Below are positions 8,531-17,401 of a DNA stretch of 64,000 nucleotides, one piece after another (position 1 is the stretch's first letter; the number at the start of each line of letters is the position of its first letter). Under the pieces are notes generated by a model that saw only the letters and a program-made list of their open reading frames with translations, had not been told where the DNA came from and made no database searches. The position numbers were made by a program, and so were the translations under genes. The stretch is from Afifella aestuarii (GTDB lineage Bacteria; Pseudomonadota; Alphaproteobacteria; Rhizobiales; Afifellaceae): contig NZ_SAUF01000001.1 in assembly GCF_004023665.1 (NCBI RefSeq), positions 916,501-980,500 of the forward strand, given 5' to 3'.

Positions 8531-9355
8531 ATGAACGATACGAATGCGGCGCGGGCCGTGACCGAGACCGCGCCTGCCGATTCCTACAAGGTTGTCCCGG
8601 GTGATCCGGGTGGCGGACTTCTGATCCTCTGCGATCACGCTTCGCGGCGCATGCCTCCGGAATATCGTGATCTCGGCATGCCGGCGGAAGAGCTCGAGCG
8701 CCACATCGCCTACGATATCGGCGCCGGTGCGTTGAGCGAGGAGCTCGCCGAACGTCTGGATGCACCGGCGGTTCTCACGCAATTCTCCAGATTGCTGATC
8801 GACCCCAATCGCGGCGAGGACGATCCGACCCTCGTCATGCGAATTTCCGACGGGGCGGTGGTGCCCGGCAATGCCCGCATCGGAGCTGATGAGCGCGCGC
8901 GGCGTCTTGAGCGCTTCTATCGGCCGTACCATCGCAAAGTGTCGGAGACGATTGATCAGATGATCGAGGCGGGGCGTCCGCCGGTCATCTTTTCGGTGCA
9001 TTCGTTCACGCCGGATTGGAAGGGAACGCGGCGGCCCTGGCATGCAGGAATTCTGTGGGACAAGGATCCCCGCCTGCCGCTGCCGCTCTTGGAGGCGCTC
9101 AGGGGCGAGCATGGTCTCAGGATTGGCGACAACGAGCCTTACACGGGGGCTCTCGCCGGCGACACGCTTTACCGGCACGGCACGTTGCGCGGCCTCGCGC
9201 ATGCCCTCGTCGAAGTCCGCAACGACCTTATCTCCACCGCTTCCGGCATCGCGGAATGGGCCGAGCGCCTGGAAGCGCTCCTGCGCCCACTTCTCGCCAA
9301 TGAGGAGCTCTACGAGATCCGTCATTACGGCTCGCATGCCGATGCGCAAGCGTGA
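8531..9355 (+). CDS. N-formylglutamate amidohydrolase family protein
   Basis: A 274-residue zinc-hydrolase family protein (FGase, PF05013). Motifs include LILCDHASRRMPPEY near the start, IAYDIGAGALSEELAERLDAP, FSVHSFTP, and the late block YTGALAGDTLYRHG with RGLAHALVEVRNDLI. Classical members hydrolyse N-formyl-L-glutamate in histidine breakdown. No hut genes are near, so this paralogue may have another amide substrate. It is coupled to the DUF1244 gene, as in other Hyphomicrobiales, which argues against a plain histidine-pathway role. Confidence 0.88.
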   Translation: MNDTNAARAVTETAPADSYKVVPGDPGGGLLILCDHASRRMPPEYRDLGMPAEELERHIAYDIGAGALSEELAERLDAPAVLTQFSRLLIDPNRGEDDPTLVMRISDGAVVPGNARIGADERARRLERFYRPYHRKVSETIDQMIEAGRPPVIFSVHSFTPDWKGTRRPWHAGILWDKDPRLPLPLLEALRGEHGLRIGDNEPYTGALAGDTLYRHGTLRGLAHALVEVRNDLISTASGIAEWAERLEALLRPLLANEELYEIRHYGSHADAQA

Positions 9356-9366
9356 AAGGAGAGACA

Positions 9367-9666
9367 GTGAGCGAAGATAGGGAGCGAAGCGAGATCGAGG
9401 CGGCCGTCTTTCGCCGGCTTGTCGAGCATCTGCGCGCACGCAGCGACGTGCAAAATATCGACCTCATGAATCTTGCCGGCTTTTGCCGCAACTGCCTGTC
9501 GAACTGGTATCAGGAGGCGGCGGAGGAGAGGGGCCTTGCGCTCAGCAAGGCCGAAAGCCGCGAGATCGTCTACGGCATGCCGTACGAGGAGTGGAAGAGC
9601 CGTCACCAGACGCCGGCGAACGCCGACCAGCAAGCCGATTTCGAGAAGAACAAGCCACAGCATTAA
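9367..9666 (+). CDS. DUF1244 small protein
   Basis: A 99-residue cytoplasmic protein of the DUF1244 family (AVFRRLVEHLRARSDVQNID, then NLAGFCRNCLSNWYQEAAEE and YGMPYEEWKSRHQ). GTG 9367 is preferred over GTG 9352 because AAAGGAG at 9355-9361 sits just before it. The gene begins 11 bp after the stop of the amidohydrolase. The FCRNC pair of cysteines could bind a metal. The function of the family is unknown. Confidence 0.9.
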   Translation: MSEDRERSEIEAAVFRRLVEHLRARSDVQNIDLMNLAGFCRNCLSNWYQEAAEERGLALSKAESREIVYGMPYEEWKSRHQTPANADQQADFEKNKPQH

Positions 9667-9776
9667 GGGCAGGCCGGCCCGCCGCGTGGAAAACGTGGAT
9701 GAGGTCTTTCCGGCATTGACCGAAGCGGGCATCACCTGCACGCGAAACCCAAGAACTTGAATCTCAGGAGAAAATC

Positions 9777-10064
9777 ATGGCCGAAGAGTCATCCGGACCG
9801 GGCGGGGTGGCCGCCGGCCAGCTGCGCGCCTTTATCGAACGCATCGAGCGGCTGGAGGAAGAAAAGAAGACCCTGTCTGAGGATATCCGCGAGGTCTATG
9901 CGGAGGCCAAGTCGAACGGCTTCGACACCAAGGTGATGCGCCAGGTCGTCCGCCTCAGGAAGCAGGATGTCGCCGAGCGGCAGGAGCAGGAGGCGATCCT
10001 CGACCTTTATATGCATGCGCTCGGCATGGCGCCGGCGGCGCTCGACGACGATGAGGCCGCCTGA
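9777..10064 (+). CDS. gapR: GapR-family nucleoid-associated protein (DUF2312)
   Basis: A 95-residue helical coiled-coil protein that matches DUF2312/UPF0335 ([19 protein letters not shown], then [12 protein letters not shown]). In Caulobacter this family is GapR, which clamps overtwisted DNA ahead of replication and transcription forks and stimulates type II topoisomerases. A 110-bp gap with no gene separates it from DUF1244. The assignment is by strong family similarity. Confidence 0.92.
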   Translation: MAEESSGPGGVAAGQLRAFIERIERLEEEKKTLSEDIREVYAEAKSNGFDTKVMRQVVRLRKQDVAERQEQEAILDLYMHALGMAPAALDDDEAA

Positions 10065-10179
10065 CCCGTCCGATGAACGAGGATTGCGCCGCGCCCGTGT
10101 GTGAGCCTTGCGAGGCGAGACGGGCGCGATCGACCTTTCTTTCCCGCCCCTTTCTTTGCCTCCCGCAGGAGCCTCTATC

Positions 10180-11700
10180 ATGACGCCGAGCTACGACATT
10201 CTTGTTATCGGAGGCGGCGTCAACGGATGCGGCATTGCGCGGGATGCGGTCGGGCGTGGCTGGTCGGTTCTCTTATGCGAGATGAACGATCTCGCCAGCG
10301 GCACCTCGTCGTGGTCGACGAAGCTCATTCACGGCGGTCTGCGCTATCTCGAATATTACGAGTTCCGTCTGGTGCGCGAAGCGCTGATGGAGCGGGAGAG
10401 GTTGTGGGCGATCGCGCCGCACATCATCCATCCCTTGCGTTTCGTGTTGCCGCATCATCGCGGGTTGCGCCCAGCCTGGTTTCTGCGGCTCGGACTTTTC
10501 CTCTATGACCATCTGGGCGGGCGAAAGAATCTGCCGGCGACGAAGACGCTCGATCTCAGAAACGACCCGGCCGGGGAGCCGCTTGCCGGCGATTATCGCC
10601 GCGGCTTCGAATATTCCGACTGCGCGGTCGACGATGCGCGGCTTGTGACGCTCAACGCCTGCGATGCCCGTGACCGGGGCGCGACGATCGAAACGCGGAC
10701 CAAGGTCGTCAAGCTGGAGCGCGTCGAGGGCGGCTGGAAAGCCATTCTTCGCACGTCAGATGGCGAGGAGCGCGAAGTTCGCGCCCGGCTCGTGGTCAAT
10801 GCGGCCGGTCCCTGGGTCGACGACGTCCTGGAGACGGCCGCGGATGCGCAGCAGCAGCCCATTCGTCTCGTGCAGGGCAGCCACATCGTCGTGCCGAAAC
10901 TCTACGAGCACGACCGCGCCTATATCTTTCAGAATGCCGACGGGCGCATCGTCTTCGCGATCCCCTATGAGAGGGAGTTCACGCTGATCGGTACAACCGA
11001 TCGCGATTACGACGGCGATCCCGCCAAAGTCCGCATCACGGCCGAAGAGACCAGTTATCTGTGCGAGGCGATCAGCGCTTATCTCCGTCGCACGGTGCGC
11101 CCGGACGAGGTGGTGTGGTCGTTTTCCGGTGTCCGTCCGCTCGTCGATGAAGGCAGCGGCTCAGCGCAGGCAGCGACCCGCGACTACGTTATCAAGGTCG
11201 ACGATGGCGACGGCCGAGCGGCGCTCGTCAATGTTCTGGGTGGCAAGCTGACCACCTACCGGCGTCTTGCCGAGACGGTTCTTCTGCGCATCGAGGCGGT
11301 GCTCAACGAAAAGCGGGGCAAGCCCTGGACCGCCGATGCGACTCTGCCGGGCGGCGATTTTCCGATCGACGGTCTCGCCGCGCTGGAAGAGAAGGTGGCC
11401 GGCCAGCATCCGGGCCTGCCTCGTCCGCTGATCGCGCGGCTTGTGCGCGCCTATGGCACGAAGACGTTCGAGCTCCTGGAAGGGGTCTCATCGCCAGCCG
11501 ATCTCGGACGGCATTTCGGCGCCGACCTCTATCAGAAGGAGGTCGAGTATCTCCGCCGTGCGGAATTCGCGGTGAGTGCGGAGGATATCCTCAACCGCCG
11601 TTCAAAACTCTGCCTGCACGTTTCGGCGGAGGACCGGGAGGCGCTCGGTCGCTATCTCGGCGAAGGGATTGCGAGCGCGGTGACGGCGCCCGCCACGTAA
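10180..11700 (+). CDS. glpD: Glycerol-3-phosphate dehydrogenase
   Basis: A 506-residue FAD enzyme that oxidises sn-glycerol-3-phosphate to dihydroxyacetone phosphate at the inner membrane and feeds electrons to quinone. The N-terminus has the FAD-binding DILVIGGGVNGCGIARDA, followed by SGTSSWSTKLIHGGLRYLE, which is typical of GlpD. The C-terminal DAO_C domain spans roughly residues 390-500. The start at 10180 follows CAGGAG; an open frame upstream is not needed. No glp transporter or kinase is adjacent. Confidence 0.95.
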   Translation: MTPSYDILVIGGGVNGCGIARDAVGRGWSVLLCEMNDLASGTSSWSTKLIHGGLRYLEYYEFRLVREALMERERLWAIAPHIIHPLRFVLPHHRGLRPAWFLRLGLFLYDHLGGRKNLPATKTLDLRNDPAGEPLAGDYRRGFEYSDCAVDDARLVTLNACDARDRGATIETRTKVVKLERVEGGWKAILRTSDGEEREVRARLVVNAAGPWVDDVLETAADAQQQPIRLVQGSHIVVPKLYEHDRAYIFQNADGRIVFAIPYEREFTLIGTTDRDYDGDPAKVRITAEETSYLCEAISAYLRRTVRPDEVVWSFSGVRPLVDEGSGSAQAATRDYVIKVDDGDGRAALVNVLGGKLTTYRRLAETVLLRIEAVLNEKRGKPWTADATLPGGDFPIDGLAALEEKVAGQHPGLPRPLIARLVRAYGTKTFELLEGVSSPADLGRHFGADLYQKEVEYLRRAEFAVSAEDILNRRSKLCLHVSAEDREALGRYLGEGIASAVTAPAT

Positions 11701-11761
11701 GCGGACGGGTCGGCGCGCACTCTTGAGCGCCGATACCACTGAGTGATCTCTGGGATCTGCG

Positions 11762-13669
11762 TCAGTCCAGCGACGCGACGAGAAGATAGACCTGATCGGG
11801 TTCGTCGATGAAGGCGAGGTCGTCCTTCGTGGCGAAGCGATCGGTACGCAGCTGCTCTGCCTTGCTGATCGCCCGGGCGACGCCCTCATTCACCGGAATG
11901 GCAAAGAACTCGACCGCGCCGGAGGGTCGCGGGGCCTGCAACAGGGCGAAGATGAAGGTCCGCGTCGTATCCTTGCCCATCAGGCGTGAGAGATCGCCGG
12001 AATCGGGCCTTTGGGTGATGAGGCGAGCGAGCGGTGCCGCCGGCGCCGTGATCTCGACGGCTGCAGCGAGGCTCAGCGGGGTCTCCTGCGGAATGGCGAG
12101 GCCGGCGGCTTCTTCGAGCGCGGCTGGCGCCTCGGCGCTATCCTGGGCGGGGCGATCCTGGGCGGGGCGATCCTGGGGAGAGGCATAGGCGAGCGTCGCC
12201 TCCTCTTCGGCGGCGATCCCGGTTTTCGATCCGGCGAGACCCGCAGCGGCGTCGATGGCATCAAAACCCTGTGGCTCGGCGCCGAGCGAGGCCGTCACGA
12301 TCGGACGGGCTGCCGGCAGAGCGATTTCTTTCGCCGTATTCGACGGCGCCATCACGGCATTCGCCAGGACGAGGCCGGCCGTCGCCTGCGCATCGCGCGG
12401 GGAGGCGGTGGCCGGATCGGCGTTGGCAAGGGCGCGCTCATAAAGGGCCGTCAATTCGCTGGCGTCCTCGGCCGTCGCCGGGCCTGCCGTCTCAGGCATG
12501 ACGGCTGGGAGGCCGTCCGGGCGGGCCTGCGCCATCGCCGCATAGGCGAGAAGACCGACAGTGTCTTGCTCGGCGATCTGAGGCGCTGCAGGTGCGGTCG
12601 GATCCGCCGTCTCCGTCCGCGTCGCCACCGCGATCGCCCGGATGGCGGAAGGAGCGGCGCGTGGCAGCATCTCCGGAGGAGACAGCTCTTGCGGCGCAAC
12701 GCTGGCGACCTGAACTTCCTGAGGTGCGGAGCGTGCCGTCTGGACAGGAGCAAGGGCCCGCGCCGGAGCTGTCTTGGAGCGCATCGGGCGGGTCTGATCG
12801 CCCTCGTCCTCGTCGCCGTCGAAGACATTCTTCAGCCAGGCGACGACGGTCGCCTTCTCGTTCGGGTTCGACGATCCGCCAGATCTTCCGAGCGTCTCTT
12901 TCTTGCCGCTGCGGCCATATTCGGCGAGCACGATCTTGTAGCCCGGCAACGGTTTGCCGTCGGACGGGATGTGCAGGGTCTTGCCGTCCGGGAAGAGCGC
13001 CAGGAGCTGCTGACGCGTCATGCGCGGCCAGTGGCGGACGCTGCCGACGTCGAGATGCACGAAGGGCGAGCCGGACGTCGGATAATAGCCGACGCCGCCG
13101 ACCTGTTTCTTCAATGCGATCTTTCGGAGTCTTTCGAGGGGCACACCGGGGATGAAGAAATCCATCGCCTTGCCGGCGGTGTGCTGACTGCGCTTGGCGA
13201 CGCCGGAGGAGCGCTTGCGCAGCATGTTGTTGGTCTTCAGAGAGCGGAAAGCGGAGACGACCGTGACAGGGCTTTGCGCGCCGGCCTCCTGATAGACCTC
13301 CCAGACGAGGTCGAAGAGGCGCGGATCCATGTCGGTCGGCTCGTCGGCACGCCAGTCGCGCAGAAAATAGTTGAGGCGCTTCAGCTCGCGCTGGTCATAG
13401 CGGCCGTTGCGACGGAAGGTGAACTCGCCGCGTTCGCCCGTATGGGCGAAAAAGAGCTTCAGAGTTCGGTCGCCGGAACGCGATAGGGACGGATCGGAAC
13501 CTCCGAGAAGGAGGGCGAAGGCCAGCGTCAGGCACACCATTGGGCCGCGCAGGCGCGAGAGTTTGAACTCGGCCGGTATCAGCAAGCGTGATCGCCTTCT
13601 TTTGCGGGAAGCCCCTTCCCCATCCCCAGGCACGAGAGCGAATTCTCGCTTCTCTTGCTTAACGCTCAA
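11762..13669 (-). CDS. MepK-like M15A murein endopeptidase (DUF882) with long Ala/Pro-rich tail
   Basis: A 635-residue protein. After a basic, hydrophobic N-terminus (probable membrane anchor or signal), residues about 70-260 match the DUF882/peptidase M15A domain (LKRLNYFLRDWR, MDPRLFDLVWEVYQE). The zinc motifs are SQHTAGKAMD and FVHLDVG. E. coli MepK (YcbK) of this family cleaves 3-3 meso-Dap cross-links and lies next to ycbB, as here. E. coli MepK has about 180 residues, whereas this protein has about 370 extra residues of low complexity ending in a small folded-looking region. The start is uncertain: 13669 is TTG without a clear ribosome site; GTG 13633 is an alternative. Confidence 0.85.
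   Translation of the reverse strand: MSVKQEKREFALVPGDGEGASRKRRRSRLLIPAEFKLSRLRGPMVCLTLAFALLLGGSDPSLSRSGDRTLKLFFAHTGERGEFTFRRNGRYDQRELKRLNYFLRDWRADEPTDMDPRLFDLVWEVYQEAGAQSPVTVVSAFRSLKTNNMLRKRSSGVAKRSQHTAGKAMDFFIPGVPLERLRKIALKKQVGGVGYYPTSGSPFVHLDVGSVRHWPRMTRQQLLALFPDGKTLHIPSDGKPLPGYKIVLAEYGRSGKKETLGRSGGSSNPNEKATVVAWLKNVFDGDEDEGDQTRPMRSKTAPARALAPVQTARSAPQEVQVASVAPQELSPPEMLPRAAPSAIRAIAVATRTETADPTAPAAPQIAEQDTVGLLAYAAMAQARPDGLPAVMPETAGPATAEDASELTALYERALANADPATASPRDAQATAGLVLANAVMAPSNTAKEIALPAARPIVTASLGAEPQGFDAIDAAAGLAGSKTGIAAEEEATLAYASPQDRPAQDRPAQDSAEAPAALEEAAGLAIPQETPLSLAAAVEITAPAAPLARLITQRPDSGDLSRLMGKDTTRTFIFALLQAPRPSGAVEFFAIPVNEGVARAISKAEQLRTDRFATKDDLAFIDEPDQVYLLVASLD
12136..12180. repeat. 15-bp in-frame tandem repeat inside the MepK-like gene
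   Basis: Three copies of a 15-bp unit close to GGCGATCCTGGGCGG encode repeated QDRPA on the minus strand. This is probably a slippage-prone region of the disordered tail. Confidence 0.85.
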
Positions 13670-13738
13670 TTACAAAATGGAAAGCTGTGGCGAAAATGCG
13701 ACTGAGGCGCCATTTTCTCGCCTCAGCCTAGGTCATGG

Positions 13739-15577
13739 TTACAGATTGAGTAACTTAGCCAGCTTCTCGTCATAGCCATAAACGTCGGGAACGGTCTTCA
13801 AGCTTCCGTCTGCTTCCGGGATCATCGTGAAGTACGCAAGGAAAACCGGCAGCTTCTGCTGCAAGTTGATGCGCACTTCCTGGTTCGAATACATTCGTTT
13901 CAGTCGCGTAGAATTCCACTGGTCGTCGTGGGCCAGGATAGAGTCCGCGAACGCCATCGGATCTTGCACGCGCACGCAGCCATGAGAAAAAGCCCTCGAG
14001 GATCTCTTGAACAGGCTTTTCGCGGGTGTGTCGTGCAGGTAAACGGCGTGCCGGTTCGGGAACATGAACTTGATGCGGCCGAGCGCATTGCGGTCACCCG
14101 GCGGCTGACGAATGCGAAGCTGCCGCGTGTCGACCGCGTACCAGTCGATCCGCGTCGGATCGAGCCGGTACGTCTTGCCGCGGATGTCGGCGAGAAGCTG
14201 GTAGCCCGTCGAGTTGAAGTATCCATAAGGATCCTTCCGGATCTTGGGCAGCATTTCCGCGGTGACGATCGAATTCGGCACGTTCCAGTAAGGATTGAGG
14301 ATGAGATGGTCCATCTCGTCGCCGAAAAGCGGGGTCGGATGCGACCGCTGGCCGACGACGACACGCGTCTCGTGGTTGAGCGCGCCGTCGCGGTAAACAC
14401 GGACCATGAATTCCGGCACATTGACGAAGATATAGTCGTCGCTGAAGTCGCGCGGCATCCAGCGCCACCGCTCCATATTCACGATGACGGTCTTGATGCG
14501 GTTCTCGCGGCTCGCGCCGTTCAGGGTCTCAAGCGTCTGCGGACCGACCATGCCGTCGACCGAAAGGCCGTTTTCGCGCTGGAAGTCTTCGACGGCGGCG
14601 ACGACCGTCTCGTCATAGAGCATCGCATCGTTGCCGGCGCGATAGGCGACCGGCGTCGGATCGAGCTTGAGATCGGCGCTGTAATCGTGCGCCTTCTCCA
14701 TGAACCCTGCCGGGGGCTGTGACCGCGAGGCCTCATCCATCTTGGTGGAAGACGCGGTCTGAGCTAGCGAGCCCGTCGTTTCCGGTTCCGGCATGTCCAC
14801 GGCCGGGACGGGGGCAGACTGCGCTTTCTGTGGCGGTTCCGGGATCTCGATGCCGAGCCGCTCGCGCAATGTGAGGACGCGCGGGTCGCGCTGGCCGACC
14901 TTCAAGGTCGGGCCCTCGGCGATGTGCGGCAGCGGCTTGCCGTCGCTCTCGCGCAGCTTCGCGAGCTTCGCCTTCAGCGCCTGATATTGCGGATGCGGGG
15001 GCGCAAAGGCGGAGATCGTGGCGTCGACATCCTTCGCCATGGTCGTCTTGGCGAGGGCTTCACCGAGATCCGGCAGGGCCGGCGCGTAATAGACTTCCTT
15101 GTTGACCGACTTCGGCAGAACCCGGCCGATCGCAAGATGCGTGATGAAGCGGGCGGCGTTCTCGCTGAGGGCCACGTCTTTTGCCGCAATGGCATCGGCA
15201 TCGGTGAGCTCGTCTTGCGGCAGCTCGATCGCCCCATAGTCGGAAGGAGCAAGGCCGTCCTCAGCCGCGCGGGCCATGCGGTCGAGCAAGGCACGGGCCT
15301 GCTCCGTCGCTTTGCCGTCATGAATCCACACGGGAGCGAAAGACCGCTCTTCGTAGAAACTGCGCACCGACGCGGCGATGTCTTTGGCGCGCGGATCGGA
15401 ATATCCCGGCTGATGGGCGAGAGCGGCCCGGATCGCTGCGGCTTCCGTCGTGATGGCCGGTGACGACGTCTCGGCGGCGTCTTCGACCCCGACCGTGGCA
15501 ACCTTTAGGGCCGGTGCCGCTGCGACAGGTGTCGCCGCCATCAACGCCAGGAAAACCGCCGTGCCTCTCAATCGCAT
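13739..15577 (-). CDS. ldtD: L,D-transpeptidase, LdtD/YcbB-like
   Basis: A 612-residue exported enzyme that makes 3-3 cross-links in peptidoglycan or attaches partners to it. It has a Sec signal (MRLRGTAVFLALMAATPVAAA), an N-terminal scaffold domain as in YcbB, a PG-binding domain (VAAVEDFQRENGLSVDGMVG) and a YkuD catalytic domain with the FSHGCVRV motif. The nucleophile is Cys534 and the neighbouring His is His532. The gene sits between a response regulator and a MepK-like endopeptidase on one strand. Synthesis and cleavage of 3-3 cross-links are therefore paired, as in the E. coli ycbB-ycbK neighbourhood. Confidence 0.92.
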   Translation of the reverse strand: MRLRGTAVFLALMAATPVAAAPALKVATVGVEDAAETSSPAITTEAAAIRAALAHQPGYSDPRAKDIAASVRSFYEERSFAPVWIHDGKATEQARALLDRMARAAEDGLAPSDYGAIELPQDELTDADAIAAKDVALSENAARFITHLAIGRVLPKSVNKEVYYAPALPDLGEALAKTTMAKDVDATISAFAPPHPQYQALKAKLAKLRESDGKPLPHIAEGPTLKVGQRDPRVLTLRERLGIEIPEPPQKAQSAPVPAVDMPEPETTGSLAQTASSTKMDEASRSQPPAGFMEKAHDYSADLKLDPTPVAYRAGNDAMLYDETVVAAVEDFQRENGLSVDGMVGPQTLETLNGASRENRIKTVIVNMERWRWMPRDFSDDYIFVNVPEFMVRVYRDGALNHETRVVVGQRSHPTPLFGDEMDHLILNPYWNVPNSIVTAEMLPKIRKDPYGYFNSTGYQLLADIRGKTYRLDPTRIDWYAVDTRQLRIRQPPGDRNALGRIKFMFPNRHAVYLHDTPAKSLFKRSSRAFSHGCVRVQDPMAFADSILAHDDQWNSTRLKRMYSNQEVRINLQQKLPVFLAYFTMIPEADGSLKTVPDVYGYDEKLAKLLNL

Positions 15578-15616
15578 CCAACTCTCCAGTTTGTCATTCC
15601 TTGGCGAACGCGCGCC

Positions 15617-17158
15617 TCAGGCCGCATCGACGGCGGCCGTCTCGATCCCGTAGTCTTTCAGCTTCCGATAAAGCGTCGAGCGGCCAATATGCAGGCGCCT
15701 TGCCACTTCGCTCATTCGTCCGCCGTAATGCTCGACGGCAAAGCGCACGGCTGCCTCCTCGAGCGCATCGAGCGCCCGCATTTCACCGTCCCGATCCAGA
15801 AGATGCAGGAGACCATAAAGGGGGGGCGAGATTTTGTCAGCCGATGCGACAGGCCTGTCAGGTGTTTCCCTCTCGCGATGGTGCGCGCGTGCAACATGAC
15901 CTGTGCCCGATGCCCGCGTGCTGGCCGCGGCGGCGCCCTCGTTCTGCCAGGCTTTGACCAGTTCCGGGATGGCGCCGGCATCGAGAGCCGTCTGGATCTG
16001 CGGGAAATCCCAGGGGCGCAAAAACTCTCCCTCGCACAGGATGACGGCGCGGTAGACGGCGTTTTCGAGCTGGCGAATATTGTCGGGCCAGTGGAAGGCG
16101 GCGAGAAGCGCTTCCGCCTCGGGCGCCAGCCCCTTGAGGCGAGGGCGACCCTCTTCCGCGGCGAAGCGGGCGAGGAAGGTGGCGGCGAGTGGGAGAAGAT
16201 CCTCGATGCGGTCGCGCAGCGGCGGCAGCCAGATCGGGAAGACGTTGAGCCGGTAGAACAGGTCCTCACGGAAGACGCCCTCGGCCACGCGGTCGACAAG
16301 CCGACGGTCGGTCGTGGCGATGAGGCGAAAGTCGGCGCGGGCCACGCGTTCGCCGGCGAGAAGCGGGAGGGTGCCCTCTTCAAGAACGGCGGCAAGGCGC
16401 GCCTGCACGCTCGCCGGCAGGTCTGCGATCTGCCGCAAGAGCAGGGTGCCGCCCTGGGCCTCGTGAAGGCGGCCGCGAAGGGCCGGCGTCGCACCCGTCG
16501 CGGGGCGGCCGAAAAGAAGCGTTTCGATATCGTCGGCGGTGTCGGCCCCGCAATCGACGCTGACGAAGGGTCTCGCCCGGCGCGCGCTTTCGCCATGGAT
16601 GGCGTGTGCGAACCATTCCTTGCCGGTGCCGGCCTCGCCCTCGATGAGGACGGGGATGGCGGAACGTGCCGCGCGCTGGCCGAGCTCCATGGTGCGCATC
16701 ATCGCCGGTGCGGATGCGATCATGTCGTCGAAGGAGACGGTCTCTTCGCGCCGGTGGCGCAGGCGCTGGACCTCGCCCTGCAAAGCCGAGAGCTTGAGCG
16801 CATTGGCGATCGAGACCCGCAGGCGTTCGGGAGCCGCCGGCTTGACCAGAAAATCGAAGGCGCCGGCGCGCATCGCCGAGACGGCGGTGTCGATGCCGCC
16901 TTGCGCAGTCTGGACGATGACGGCCGGGGGCGCCGGCATTTTCTTCAGTGTTTCGAGCACCATCATGCCGTCGACATCGGGCATGACGAGGTCGAGGATC
17001 ACGACATCGATCGGAGATGAGGCCGTATCTTTGATGCGGTCCAGAGCGGACTGACCGCCGGATACCGATTCCGACAGATAGCCGAAGGATTGCATCATGC
17101 CTGCGAGCAGACGCAGGGTGATCGGGTCGTCATCGACCAGAAGCATACGAGCTGGCAT
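15617..17158 (-). CDS. Sigma-54-type response regulator with degenerate AAA+ domain
   Basis: About 513 residues: receiver domain (acceptor Asp56 in LDLVMPD, Lys106), AAA+ domain, and FIS-type helix-turn-helix at the end (MSEVARRLHIGRSTLYRKLKDYG). Walker A is kept (GEAGTGKE, 174-181). The GAFTGA loop that contacts sigma-54 is missing, replaced around residues 217-229 by a shorter PATGATPALRG stretch. The Walker B Asp-Glu is replaced by Arg242-Gln243 (GGTLLLRQI). It therefore probably does not hydrolyse ATP or activate sigma-54 in the normal way. The start at 17158 fits the receiver. It lies 40 bp upstream of ldtD, so it may be in the same operon. Confidence 0.85.
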   Translation of the reverse strand: MPARMLLVDDDPITLRLLAGMMQSFGYLSESVSGGQSALDRIKDTASSPIDVVILDLVMPDVDGMMVLETLKKMPAPPAVIVQTAQGGIDTAVSAMRAGAFDFLVKPAAPERLRVSIANALKLSALQGEVQRLRHRREETVSFDDMIASAPAMMRTMELGQRAARSAIPVLIEGEAGTGKEWFAHAIHGESARRARPFVSVDCGADTADDIETLLFGRPATGATPALRGRLHEAQGGTLLLRQIADLPASVQARLAAVLEEGTLPLLAGERVARADFRLIATTDRRLVDRVAEGVFREDLFYRLNVFPIWLPPLRDRIEDLLPLAATFLARFAAEEGRPRLKGLAPEAEALLAAFHWPDNIRQLENAVYRAVILCEGEFLRPWDFPQIQTALDAGAIPELVKAWQNEGAAAASTRASGTGHVARAHHRERETPDRPVASADKISPPLYGLLHLLDRDGEMRALDALEEAAVRFAVEHYGGRMSEVARRLHIGRSTLYRKLKDYGIETAAVDAA

Positions 17159-17401
17159 CAAGCGTCTTCGTGGGCACGAGAGCGTTTCATTTCGCATCAA
17201 GCTGCCCCGACTCAGGTTAAGGGGTTGTTACCCATGACGCGGAAGCGGTGGAATTCTTGCCCGCCGAGATCGCTTGCGCCGTGCCGAAATTTTCGGCCGC
17301 AGGCGTGGGCCGCGCCCGCAAAGCTTGCTCTTGCCGCACAAATTGCCAGATGAGAGGCTGGGCGCTACGCCGTCTGCACCAGCTATCAAGGAGAATGATT
17401 G

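Noticed and set aside
12011-13486. 491-codon plus-strand open frame
   Set aside because: Antisense to the MepK-like gene; rich in arginine and glycine with no domain.
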